DNA of 64,000 nt from the NCBI GenBank assembly GCA_009929525.1, contig SAAH01000009.1, positions 1 to 64,000 on the forward strand, in the 5' to 3' direction. Position numbers and translations under genes: made by a program. The notes under the pieces were generated by a model. The model had not been told where the DNA came from and searched no databases. It saw only the letters and a list, made by a program, of their open reading frames with translations. The DNA is from Clostridia bacterium. Lineage in GTDB: Bacteria; Bacillota; Clostridia; Lachnospirales; Lachnospiraceae. Below are positions 40,881 through 50,032 of the stretch, piece by piece. Position 1 is the stretch's first letter. Every line of letters starts with the position of its first letter.

Positions 40881-42155
40881 TTAACTTACGATCCTGGTAA
40901 TATCTCCAGCAAATGACAGCGAGCCAAATGCAATGATCACATCTTCTTTGCCTGCGGCATCAAATCCTTTTCTCACTGCATCCTCCAAATCTTCAGAAAT
41001 CTGAACATTTGTATTATATTTTTTCACTGTCTTTGCCAGTTCCTCCGCCGGCAATGCTCTTGGGTTATCCGGCGTCTCCATCACGATCACCTCATCCGCC
41101 ATAGGCGCCAGGATCGATGCGATGGCATCATATTGCTTATCTTTTAATACTCCCATTAGGAAAATCAATCTTTTGCCTGAAAAATACATCTTTATTGATG
41201 TTTTTAGCTTGACCGCTGCATCCGGGTTATGGGCCCCATCAATGATAAAATAGGGATCTTTTTTCAGGATTGTAAACCGGCCATTCCAGACTGCCTTTGC
41301 AAATCCCTCTTTTATCTGTTCCTCTGATATATCATATCCCCGATCTATAAGTGCACAGATACCCGTCAGGGCAAGTACTGCATTTTCCACCTGATGTGCA
41401 CCTGCCAGATGGATCGTCAGAGTTCTGTCCCCATAACAAAAAGTCAGATGTTCTAAATCTGACTCTAAGACCTTTGCGTCCACTGACTTTCCTACGGCAA
41501 GAAGGTTTCTTCCTTCCCGGCAGACTTTAGAGATGACCGCTGCTGCCTCAGGCTGCTGCAGACAGGTAACGACCGTCGCTCCCGGTTTAATGATCCCAGC
41601 CTTTTGCCTGGCAATCTCTCCTATCGTATCACCGAGATATTCCATATGGTCCATACTAATGGAAGTGATCACAGCCAATTGTGTATTCCGGATCACGTTT
41701 GTAGCATCCAGTGCTCCACCCATGCCGCATTCGAGCAGTACCAGATCACATTTCTTTTCCCTATAATAAAGAAAAGACAATGCTGTCTCTATCTCAAAAG
41801 GCGAAGGCATCGCCTGACCATCTTCTTTCATCTTTTCCATTGCTGCCAGGATATCATCCATCATCAGTCCAAAATCTTCTTCTGATATGTACTCTCCGTT
41901 GATCTGAATACGCTCTCTGTATTCATATAATGTAGGTGAGACAAAACGCCCCACTCGATATCCTGCTTCCTTTAATACGGATGCCAGATATGCCCCCACA
42001 CTCCCTTTGCCATTCGTTCCGGCAATATGGATAAACTGCAGGTCATCCTGCGGATTCCCCAGATATTCCAGGAATCTTTTAATTGGCCCAAGGCCAATTT
42101 CTCCTCCAAATCGATGTGCTTCATCGATATAACTTCTTGCTTTTTTATAGTCCAT
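40881..42155 (-). CDS. folC: Folylpolyglutamate synthase / dihydrofolate synthase
   Basis: IAGTNGKGSVGAYLASVL, ITSISMDHMEYLGDTIGEIARQKAGIIKPG, DGAHNPDA; ORF extends to 42206, likely start ATG 42155. Confidence 0.95.
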   Translation of the reverse strand: MDYKKARSYIDEAHRFGGEIGLGPIKRFLEYLGNPQDDLQFIHIAGTNGKGSVGAYLASVLKEAGYRVGRFVSPTLYEYRERIQINGEYISEEDFGLMMDDILAAMEKMKEDGQAMPSPFEIETALSFLYYREKKCDLVLLECGMGGALDATNVIRNTQLAVITSISMDHMEYLGDTIGEIARQKAGIIKPGATVVTCLQQPEAAAVISKVCREGRNLLAVGKSVDAKVLESDLEHLTFCYGDRTLTIHLAGAHQVENAVLALTGICALIDRGYDISEEQIKEGFAKAVWNGRFTILKKDPYFIIDGAHNPDAAVKLKTSIKMYFSGKRLIFLMGVLKDKQYDAIASILAPMADEVIVMETPDNPRALPAEELAKTVKKYNTNVQISEDLEDAVRKGFDAAGKEDVIIAFGSLSFAGDITRIVS

Positions 42156-42250
42156 AGTTTCACACTTTACCTTTTTAAAATCATTTTTACCATTATAGTA
42201 CAACACTCATCATTTTACAAGAAAGAACCTTAAAATTCCAATCATAGTTC

Positions 42251-42279
42251 TTGAAATCAAATTCAATTTATTATATGAT
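42251..42279 (+). promoter_or_regulatory. Sigma-A type promoter of pyrBI
   Basis: TTGAAA (42251-42256), 17-bp spacer, TATGAT (42274-42279); RBS aaggagg ahead of pyrB ATG. Confidence 0.7.
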
Positions 42280-42308
42280 GTAGGAAACGATTTACAAGGA
42301 GGTTTAAG

Positions 42309-43229
42309 ATGAGACATCTAATGAGTCCGCTGGATTTTTCAACTGAAGAAATGAATCAGCTTTTAGATTTAGCTAATGACATCGAAAAGAATCCAGACAA
42401 ATATGCCCACGCATGTGACGGCAAAAAGATAGCAACTCTGTTTTATGAGCCAAGTACCCGAACCCGCCTGAGTTTCGAAGCAGCAATGATGAACCTTGGG
42501 GGTAAAGCCCTTGGCTTTTCTTCTGCCAGTTCAAGCTCTGCTTCAAAGGGAGAAAGCGTATCCGATACGATCCGTGTGATCTCCTGCTTCGCAGATATCT
42601 GCGCTATGCGCCACCCCAAGGAGGGAGCGCCGTTAGTTGCATCTCTTTCCTCCACGATCCCGGTGATCAATGCCGGTGACGGCGGACATCAGCACCCAAC
42701 CCAAACCCTGACTGATCTTTTAACGATACGTTCCCTGAAAGGCCATCTCGACAATATTACGATCGGTCTTTGCGGAGATCTGAAGTTTGGGCGTACTGTT
42801 CATTCACTGATCGAAGCACTTGTCCGCTATGAAGGAGTAAAGTTTGTCCTGATTTCTCCGGAGGAACTTCGGATACCGGACTATATCCGTGACGATGTGC
42901 TAAAAGCAAGCGGTCATGAATTTGAAGAGGTTATCCGCCTTGAGGATGCACTTCCAAAGCTTGATCTTCTCTATATGACCAGAGTACAAAGAGAACGTTT
43001 CTTCAATGAAGATGATTATGTCCGCATGAAAGATTTTTATATTCTGGACAAAGAAAAAATGAAACTTGCCGGACCGGATATGCTGGTGCTCCACCCGCTT
43101 CCTCGAGTAAACGAGATCTCTACAGAAGTTGATGCAGACCCAAGAGCCGTATATTTTAAGCAGGTACAGTATGGTGTTTATGTTCGTATGGCTTTGATCC
43201 TGACTTTACTGGAGGTGGATGTATGTTAA
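42309..43229 (+). CDS. pyrB: Aspartate carbamoyltransferase catalytic subunit
   Basis: 306 aa; [37 protein letters not shown]. Confidence 0.97.
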   Translation: MRHLMSPLDFSTEEMNQLLDLANDIEKNPDKYAHACDGKKIATLFYEPSTRTRLSFEAAMMNLGGKALGFSSASSSSASKGESVSDTIRVISCFADICAMRHPKEGAPLVASLSSTIPVINAGDGGHQHPTQTLTDLLTIRSLKGHLDNITIGLCGDLKFGRTVHSLIEALVRYEGVKFVLISPEELRIPDYIRDDVLKASGHEFEEVIRLEDALPKLDLLYMTRVQRERFFNEDDYVRMKDFYILDKEKMKLAGPDMLVLHPLPRVNEISTEVDADPRAVYFKQVQYGVYVRMALILTLLEVDVC

Positions 43230-43660
43230 ATGTAGGACGTATAGAAGAAGGATTTGTTCTGGATCATATCAAAGCAGGCAAAGCTATGACGATCTACCGT
43301 GATCTTCAGCTTGATAAATTGGACTGCTGTGTAGCTATCATAAAAAATGCCCGAAGCAATAAAATGGGCAAGAAAGATATCATCAAAGTGGAATGCTCCA
43401 TTGATATGCTGGATCTTAATATTCTGGGATTTATCGATCATACCATCACTGTAAACGTGATTGAAAATGGTGAGATCACTGAGAAGAAAGATCTTCATAT
43501 GCCAAAGCAGGTAGTCAACGTGATCCGCTGCAAGAATCCACGTTGTATCACCTCCATCGAGCAGGAACTGGCACAGGTATTTATTCTTACCGATGAGGAA
43601 AATGAAGTATACCGCTGCAAGTATTGTGATGAAAAATATAGAGGAAACCGTAATAAATAA
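43223..43660 (+). CDS. pyrI: Aspartate carbamoyltransferase regulatory subunit
   Basis: 145 aa; C-terminal zinc motif CKNPRC...CKYC; overlaps pyrB stop. Confidence 0.95.
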   Translation: MLNVGRIEEGFVLDHIKAGKAMTIYRDLQLDKLDCCVAIIKNARSNKMGKKDIIKVECSIDMLDLNILGFIDHTITVNVIENGEITEKKDLHMPKQVVNVIRCKNPRCITSIEQELAQVFILTDEENEVYRCKYCDEKYRGNRNK

Positions 43661-43662
43661 TA

Positions 43663-43711
43663 ATTGGAAGCCGGTATGAAGATATTCCACATACCGGCTT
43701 CCAATTTTTTT
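43663..43711 (+). terminator. Rho-independent terminator of pyrBI
   Basis: Perfect 16-bp inverted repeat attggaagccggtatg...cataccggcttccaat followed by T run. Confidence 0.93.
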
Positions 43712-43744
43712 ATTTTACTGGCACTAAGCCAGTGCCACTATCCA

Positions 43745-44605
43745 TTACAGCAGCAGTGATAATGTTCCTGCCACGATCAATATCAGCCCAATTGCTGATT
43801 TCCATGTCAGCTTTTCCCTGAATACGATATAAGAAAAAGCGATCGTGATCAATATACTCAGCTTATCAATAGGGACTACGATACTTGCCTCACCCGTCTG
43901 TAATGCCCTGTAATAGCACAGCCACGAAGCTCCTGTTGCTATCCCGGACAAGCCAAGAAATATCCAGCTTTTCATATCTATATCCTTGATCGTATGCTGT
44001 TTTTTTGTTACAAATACAACGATCCACGCCATAATGAGAACTACAATAGTCCGAATCGCAGTACCCAGATTGGAATCGATATTTTCGATTCCGATTTTTC
44101 CAAGGATCGATGTCAGGCTCGCAAATATCGCTGCCCCAAATGCATAGATGATCCAACTCTTACTTTGAGGATTTTTCTGTTCCCCTTCTTTTTTCTGGAT
44201 CATCAGATATGTTCCAACCCCTATCAGCACCATAGCAATTAATTTGATGAAAGTAATCTTTTCCCCAAGAAATATAAACGCCAGGAGCATGGTCAGTATC
44301 GTGCTTGACTTATCTATGGGTGTTACCTTATTGATATCTCCTATCTGCAATGCTCTGAAATAGCATAACCATGATGCCCCTGTAGAGATACCTGAAAGTA
44401 TCAAAAAGAACAATACTCTTCCAGTCACCTGACCCAGACCTTCCTGTGCCCCCACTACAAATACCATGATCCATGAAAATGCAAGCACAATAATCGTTCT
44501 AAGTGCCGTAGCAACATTAGAATCTGTATTCCTGATACCACATTTTGCAAGTATTGCCGTCAAACCTGCAAACACTGCTGAGCCAAACGCAAAAACAACC
44601 CACAT
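43745..44605 (-). CDS. EamA/DMT-family transporter
   Basis: 286 aa; ten hydrophobic segments in two homologous halves (SGISTGASWLCYFRALQIGDINKVTPIDK / SGIATGASWLCYYRALQTGEASIVVPIDK). Confidence 0.92.
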   Translation of the reverse strand: MWVVFAFGSAVFAGLTAILAKCGIRNTDSNVATALRTIIVLAFSWIMVFVVGAQEGLGQVTGRVLFFLILSGISTGASWLCYFRALQIGDINKVTPIDKSSTILTMLLAFIFLGEKITFIKLIAMVLIGVGTYLMIQKKEGEQKNPQSKSWIIYAFGAAIFASLTSILGKIGIENIDSNLGTAIRTIVVLIMAWIVVFVTKKQHTIKDIDMKSWIFLGLSGIATGASWLCYYRALQTGEASIVVPIDKLSILITIAFSYIVFREKLTWKSAIGLILIVAGTLSLLL

Positions 44606-44637
44606 ATTAATTTTCCTCTTTCTGTTTTATCATATTT

Positions 44638-47412
44638 TCAAATCAACCGATATAGCACACGATAAAGAAGCTCGGGATCGATGGGCTTTGCAAGGTGTGC
44701 ATCCATACCAGCTGCACGGCTCTTATCTACATCCTCGTCGAATGCATTTGCTGTCATCGCTATGATGGGGATGGTTCCCGCATCCTCTTTATCCCAATTT
44801 CTTATATTACTGGCTGCCTGCAGTCCATCCATGACTGGCATGCGGATGTCCATCAATATAGCATCAAAATATCCCACCTCTGCCTTTGTGAACTTTTCAA
44901 GTGCCTTCAATCCATTTTCAGCGGTCTCTACTTTGCAGTGTCGTTTTTCCAACAATTTTTTTGCTATCTCCACATTTAGCGGATGATCCTCTGCTAAAAG
45001 AACTCTCTTTCCAGCAAAATCTATATCGACATCTGCCACCTGTTTTTTTTCTCTTTCCGTCTCGCTGACGGCTTTTGAAAATGCAGATACCAGCGTTGAT
45101 TTCAGCATAGGCTTGCTGATGCACATATTTACCCCAGCGGCACGAGCTTCCGCTTCTATCGATACCCAGTCATATGCCGTCATTATGATGATCGTAACGT
45201 CCGGTCCCACAATTTTTCTTATCTGCCGGCTTGTCTCGATTCCATCCATCTGAGGCATCTTCCAATCCACAAGGATAAAATCAAAATAACTTGACTTATC
45301 CAATAACTCTTCTACTCGTTTTACTGCCTCCGCACCGCTCGTCACCCACTCTGGAATCATCCCGATCTCTTCCAGTGTCTTGGAGGCCTGCTCACATACG
45401 ACCAGATCGTCATCCACAATAAGTGTCTTCAGATTCGCAAAGCTATATTTTGCCGGACGGACCAAAGCCAATGACGGATCGATCGACAATGGGATTTCCA
45501 CTGAGAATTCGGATCCCACATCAACGATGCTTCTCACCCTTATATACCCACCCATCAATTCCACCAGATTTTTTGCAATGGCAAGCCCCAGTCCTGTTCC
45601 TCCATATGCACCAGTGGTAGAGCCATCCTGCTGTTCAAACGCCTCGAAGATCCGTTCGATGGCATCTTCCCTGATCCCACAACCTGTATCATTGACTGCA
45701 AATCGAATCCTTGCCATCTTTTCATTTCTTGACAGCAAACTTATCGAAAATATGATTTTCCCACCCGATGGTGTGAATTTTACTGCATTTCCCAGAATAT
45801 TGATCAATACCTGCTGCAGCTTCATCGCATCGCCTATATATCCATCATCTAACCCATGAGAAGCGATCACCTCATATTCTATATCTTTCGCCGCTGCCTG
45901 CGCATATATGATGGCATTGATTCCTTCAAGAAACTCATTAAAATTAAATGCCGTATTATTCAAAAGCATCTTTCCGCTTTCAATCCGGCTCATGTCAAGG
46001 ATATCGTTGATCAGTGTCAAGAGATAATGTCCTGATATCCCGATCTTTGATATACAATCCATGACTTCATCAATATTTCCATCCGCCTGCACAGCCAGCG
46101 CGACCATTCCCAGGATAGCGTTCATCGGTGTTCGGATCTCATGTGACATCTTAGATAAAAAATCACTCTTCGCACTGCTTGCCTGCTTTGCAGCCAAAAG
46201 TGCACTTTCGAGCATTTTCTTTTGATTGCTCTCGTTGGCTACAGCATCTGTGATATCCACATTGGTACCTATGATATACCTCTTTTTCTTATCCAGATAT
46301 GCAAATTGTATCTTGAAAACCCGAGATCCTAATTCAGCTCTGGTATTGATCGTGAAAGTATGCTTTCTATTTTTATCAAGGCTTTTTTGAATCTCATCGT
46401 AGTTATGATTTCTACAATATTCCTGATAATCGCTTTCCGAAGAAAGATCTCTGATAAAGTCATCAAGATCTCCCCAAAAATCCTCTCCCCTTGCAGGAAT
46501 CGTGAAGATTGGATCCAAATTTTCCTCATAAGAGCGATAATGACTATTTTGGGTATCGATCAGTTTGATATCTTCAAAGTTCTCTACCGTCACATATTTT
46601 AATACGGTCTCTGAAAGTTTTTGATCCTGGATATCTGTGGTATGTAAAAAAGCAACTATATGCTCATCACTTGGTCTTCTTGCCACGATCATCCGGGTAT
46701 TGACCCATCGCTGCACCTCTCCTGGAACTTCCCGACGATATTCAAGAGTGATTTCCGTGCGGCCTTCCTGATAAGCTTTAAGGAGATTTTCGGGAGAAAA
46801 TCTCTCTGCAAACTTCTTTTTCATTTTCTCTTCCGGTATCTGACTGATGATCGTTGTTACTGCATCCGAATACTTTGTAAGGTGGGAAAGTGTGCTGTTT
46901 ACAACACCCGTTGTATCGTACTCTAGGATGCGGTCTTCCGTCAGATCATAATATCCTCTTGCCCTGAGATTCATCTCATATGCACTGCGGCGTGTCACTT
47001 CGTCTTCCAGCTTAAGGATCAGCTCCTTGTTCACGGTGATATCTTCGGCTGTACCTATTGCAGAAACCGGCTTTCCCTGATCATATATTGTAGACAACTG
47101 AAGTTTCAGCCATCGTATCTTACCATGATTAAAAACCTTGATTTCATTTTTCGCATAAGGTTCTCCTGCCATTACCGTTCGATATAACTGTAAAAGATCT
47201 TCCTGACTGTCCGGATGGACATCTCCCGACTGTATCAGCCCTTCTGGTACATTTTCTACTATACCTGGGATTCTGAATCGTTCAACCGTCTCCTGTGAAT
47301 AAACATTTCTTCTCGTATCAAAAAAGCATTCCCAAACCGCAAGATTAGAATTCGCTGTCAATACACTCAGTTTCTGTTCTAATTTCTGTATTTTGCTTAT
47401 ATAGTCTTCCAT
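44638..47412 (-). CDS. Hybrid sensor histidine kinase with two receiver domains
   Basis: PAS-like N-terminus, KMSHEIRTPMNAILGM, GGTGLGLAI, two REC domains; start ATG 47412 has RBS (ORF track to 47433). Confidence 0.93.
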   Translation of the reverse strand: MEDYISKIQKLEQKLSVLTANSNLAVWECFFDTRRNVYSQETVERFRIPGIVENVPEGLIQSGDVHPDSQEDLLQLYRTVMAGEPYAKNEIKVFNHGKIRWLKLQLSTIYDQGKPVSAIGTAEDITVNKELILKLEDEVTRRSAYEMNLRARGYYDLTEDRILEYDTTGVVNSTLSHLTKYSDAVTTIISQIPEEKMKKKFAERFSPENLLKAYQEGRTEITLEYRREVPGEVQRWVNTRMIVARRPSDEHIVAFLHTTDIQDQKLSETVLKYVTVENFEDIKLIDTQNSHYRSYEENLDPIFTIPARGEDFWGDLDDFIRDLSSESDYQEYCRNHNYDEIQKSLDKNRKHTFTINTRAELGSRVFKIQFAYLDKKKRYIIGTNVDITDAVANESNQKKMLESALLAAKQASSAKSDFLSKMSHEIRTPMNAILGMVALAVQADGNIDEVMDCISKIGISGHYLLTLINDILDMSRIESGKMLLNNTAFNFNEFLEGINAIIYAQAAAKDIEYEVIASHGLDDGYIGDAMKLQQVLINILGNAVKFTPSGGKIIFSISLLSRNEKMARIRFAVNDTGCGIREDAIERIFEAFEQQDGSTTGAYGGTGLGLAIAKNLVELMGGYIRVRSIVDVGSEFSVEIPLSIDPSLALVRPAKYSFANLKTLIVDDDLVVCEQASKTLEEIGMIPEWVTSGAEAVKRVEELLDKSSYFDFILVDWKMPQMDGIETSRQIRKIVGPDVTIIIMTAYDWVSIEAEARAAGVNMCISKPMLKSTLVSAFSKAVSETEREKKQVADVDIDFAGKRVLLAEDHPLNVEIAKKLLEKRHCKVETAENGLKALEKFTKAEVGYFDAILMDIRMPVMDGLQAASNIRNWDKEDAGTIPIIAMTANAFDEDVDKSRAAGMDAHLAKPIDPELLYRVLYRLI

Positions 47413-47464
47413 CCATATGCCTCCCACTGACAATTTTGCCTATCTAATCTCCTTTTCCACATGC

Positions 47465-49138
47465 TTATCTCATCTCTACCGTTATCGATTTCTGAAGCAG
47501 TGCTTCAAACTCACTTTTTGGCATCGGCTTGGCATAATAAAATCCCTGTACATAATTACATCCCATGGACCGGAGCACCTCGATCTGTTCTTCTGTTTCC
47601 ACTCCTTCCGCCACCACACTGAGATTCATCCATTTTGCCAGACTGATCACAAATCCCAGTATGCCCTTCTTGGATTTGCTCTCAGATTGATTCTGGACAA
47701 ACTTCATATCAAGTTTTAATATATCCACCGGCATCTCGGCAAGAATATTCAATGAAGAATATCCACTTCCAAAATCATCCATTTCTATGATAAATCCCAG
47801 TTGTCTCAGCTTACCTACGATCGTGACAAACTGATCCGTATTCTCTGCATAAGCTGACTCTGTAATTTCCAAATGAACATACTTTTGTGGAATGTTGTAT
47901 TTGGTGATCAAACCCTGAAGGATATCAGGAAGCTGAGGATTGAAAAGATCGATTCTTGATACATTTACAGAAACTGCTACCGGAGAATTTCCTGAATCAA
48001 TCCACTTTTTTACATCCTTGCATACCGTTTCCCATACATAGAAATCCAATTGTGTTATAAAACCGTTTCGTTCAAATATCGGAATAAATGCACCCGGAGA
48101 TAAAAATCCTCTTTGCGGATGGATCCAGCGCACCAATGCCTCCGCTCCTGCGATTGCTTCCGTATTCAGGTCATATTTGGGTTGATAATAGATTTGAAAT
48201 TGATGTTCTTCCAATGCCGAAGCCATACTGCTGGATATAAACTGCTCTTCCATCAGACGCTGGCGTATCGAATCATCATATTCTGTAAAATAAATATCAT
48301 ACTTTCCGCGATTTTCATTTGCCGCTGTTTTTGCTCTGTCACACATGGTCACCACCGGCATATCCCGGTCCGTGATCGTATAAATACCTGCATGCAGTTT
48401 TATATTCATATCAATCGGAAATTCATTTACTTTCCGATACATTTGCCTGATCACTTCATTTCCTCTATTCTCAACATGTGGTATCAGCGAATAAAAGATA
48501 TCACCCAAAAAGCGGCTGCAAATATTATAAGTCCTGCACGTATCACGCAGTACATCTGCAATATGGCATAATACCGCATCCCCCTTTTTCTCCCCATATA
48601 CCTCATTGATCAGCTTAAATCGTTCTACTCCGATACATAAAATGTCAAATTTTTCGTCAGGCATGCTTTTCAGCTTTTCTCTTACCATTTCGTTAAAAAA
48701 CTGCTTGTTATATAAGCCTGTCAATTCATCTTTCTTCACTTTGTTGATCATGGCTGCCGTCTCTCTAAAACGAATGATGTTTTCCAGACGGTGTCTGATG
48801 ACATCTGCCTTATAAGGCTTTGTGATATAATCCTGCGCTCCCTGGGAAAGGGCACGCACCTCTGTTTGACTATCCTCTGACTGCGTTGATACGATCACCG
48901 GAATCTTTGACAACGTACGATTATTTTTCATTGCTTCTAAAACTGCATATCCATCCATGACCGGCATGACGATATCCAGCAAGACAGCGGCAACCACATC
49001 TGAATGGGTGTGCAGGAGATCAAGAGCCTCCTTGCCATTTTCCGCATAAAGGATCTCATATTTATCTTCTAATAATCTTCCTAATATTCTTCTGTTGATT
49101 TCCTGATCATCAATGATCATGATCGTATGTTTTTTCAT
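47465..49138 (-). CDS. Response regulator with degenerate GGDEF and intact EAL domain
   Basis: 557 aa; REC (IDDQE, LLDIVMPVMDG), RFLGDIF in place of GGDEF, EALVRW, EITESAY, DDFGSGYSSL, AEGVET, QGFYYAKP. Confidence 0.93.
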   Translation of the reverse strand: MKKHTIMIIDDQEINRRILGRLLEDKYEILYAENGKEALDLLHTHSDVVAAVLLDIVMPVMDGYAVLEAMKNNRTLSKIPVIVSTQSEDSQTEVRALSQGAQDYITKPYKADVIRHRLENIIRFRETAAMINKVKKDELTGLYNKQFFNEMVREKLKSMPDEKFDILCIGVERFKLINEVYGEKKGDAVLCHIADVLRDTCRTYNICSRFLGDIFYSLIPHVENRGNEVIRQMYRKVNEFPIDMNIKLHAGIYTITDRDMPVVTMCDRAKTAANENRGKYDIYFTEYDDSIRQRLMEEQFISSSMASALEEHQFQIYYQPKYDLNTEAIAGAEALVRWIHPQRGFLSPGAFIPIFERNGFITQLDFYVWETVCKDVKKWIDSGNSPVAVSVNVSRIDLFNPQLPDILQGLITKYNIPQKYVHLEITESAYAENTDQFVTIVGKLRQLGFIIEMDDFGSGYSSLNILAEMPVDILKLDMKFVQNQSESKSKKGILGFVISLAKWMNLSVVAEGVETEEQIEVLRSMGCNYVQGFYYAKPMPKSEFEALLQKSITVEMR

Positions 49139-49301
49139 ATGCTACCTCTTTATTAATTGTAATTCAGGAACTCTCCAATGTTCCTGCCAAGCCCGAACTG
49201 TGCTCTTTACTATCATATATTTTCTAGCTGTGCTGCTGTTATTGTGTCCACTTGCTGGACATCTTCTTGCTCAAATATAGTACCGCTGCCGCGGTACCAT
49301 A

Positions 49302-49928
49302 TCAAAAATACCTCAATGTTGTATCGATCAATGTGTTGCTCAGTTCGATTGCTTCATCCACTGTTTTAATCCCACAATCAATATCATTGACCATACGCTC
49401 TACAAATCCAACACACAAAGTGGTGACAAAATACTCAAATTCACCCCCTGGAAGTTCTCTTCGGATGCTTCCATCCTCCTGTCCGATCTGGATCATCTTT
49501 TTGATCCCCTGCTGAAGTGAATTCGTATGTCTGAATTCTTTCCAAAATTTGCCCTGTGTGTCATCATGATATCTGCAGAAAATATCTGCATTCATCATAA
49601 ATATCGTGGTCTTATATTCTCTCAGCACATACAGATTATGCGCTTTGACGAGCATCTCCAGCCTCTTCTTTCCATTTTCCTTTTCCGGATGCTGTGCGTA
49701 ATACAAATCCATGATTTCTTCATAATTTCTCTTCAAAATCATCTTTGACACCTGAAAGATCAAGTCTGTCTTCGTGTTAAAATATCTTTTGATCGACTTT
49801 ATCGAGAGTTTTGATTTTTCTGCTATGTCTTTTTGACTTAATTCTGCAACTCCCACCTCAATACCCAGCTGCAATGTCGCTTCTAATGCCCGTTCAATAT
49901 TTTCCCGTCTGTAATCTGCTGTATTCAT
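49302..49928 (-). CDS. TetR/AcrR-family transcriptional regulator
   Basis: 208 aa; LSQKDIAEKSKLSIKSIKRYFNTKTDLIFQV helix-turn-helix. Confidence 0.88.
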   Translation of the reverse strand: MNTADYRRENIERALEATLQLGIEVGVAELSQKDIAEKSKLSIKSIKRYFNTKTDLIFQVSKMILKRNYEEIMDLYYAQHPEKENGKKRLEMLVKAHNLYVLREYKTTIFMMNADIFCRYHDDTQGKFWKEFRHTNSLQQGIKKMIQIGQEDGSIRRELPGGEFEYFVTTLCVGFVERMVNDIDCGIKTVDEAIELSNTLIDTTLRYF

Positions 49929-50032
49929 GCCTAACCTTTCAGTAAAATAACATAATTACCTATAATGTTTTTATTTCATTCTAAAGCCTTTGCCTGATTA
50001 TATCAAGATTTTTTTTACACAAAATAAAGTCC

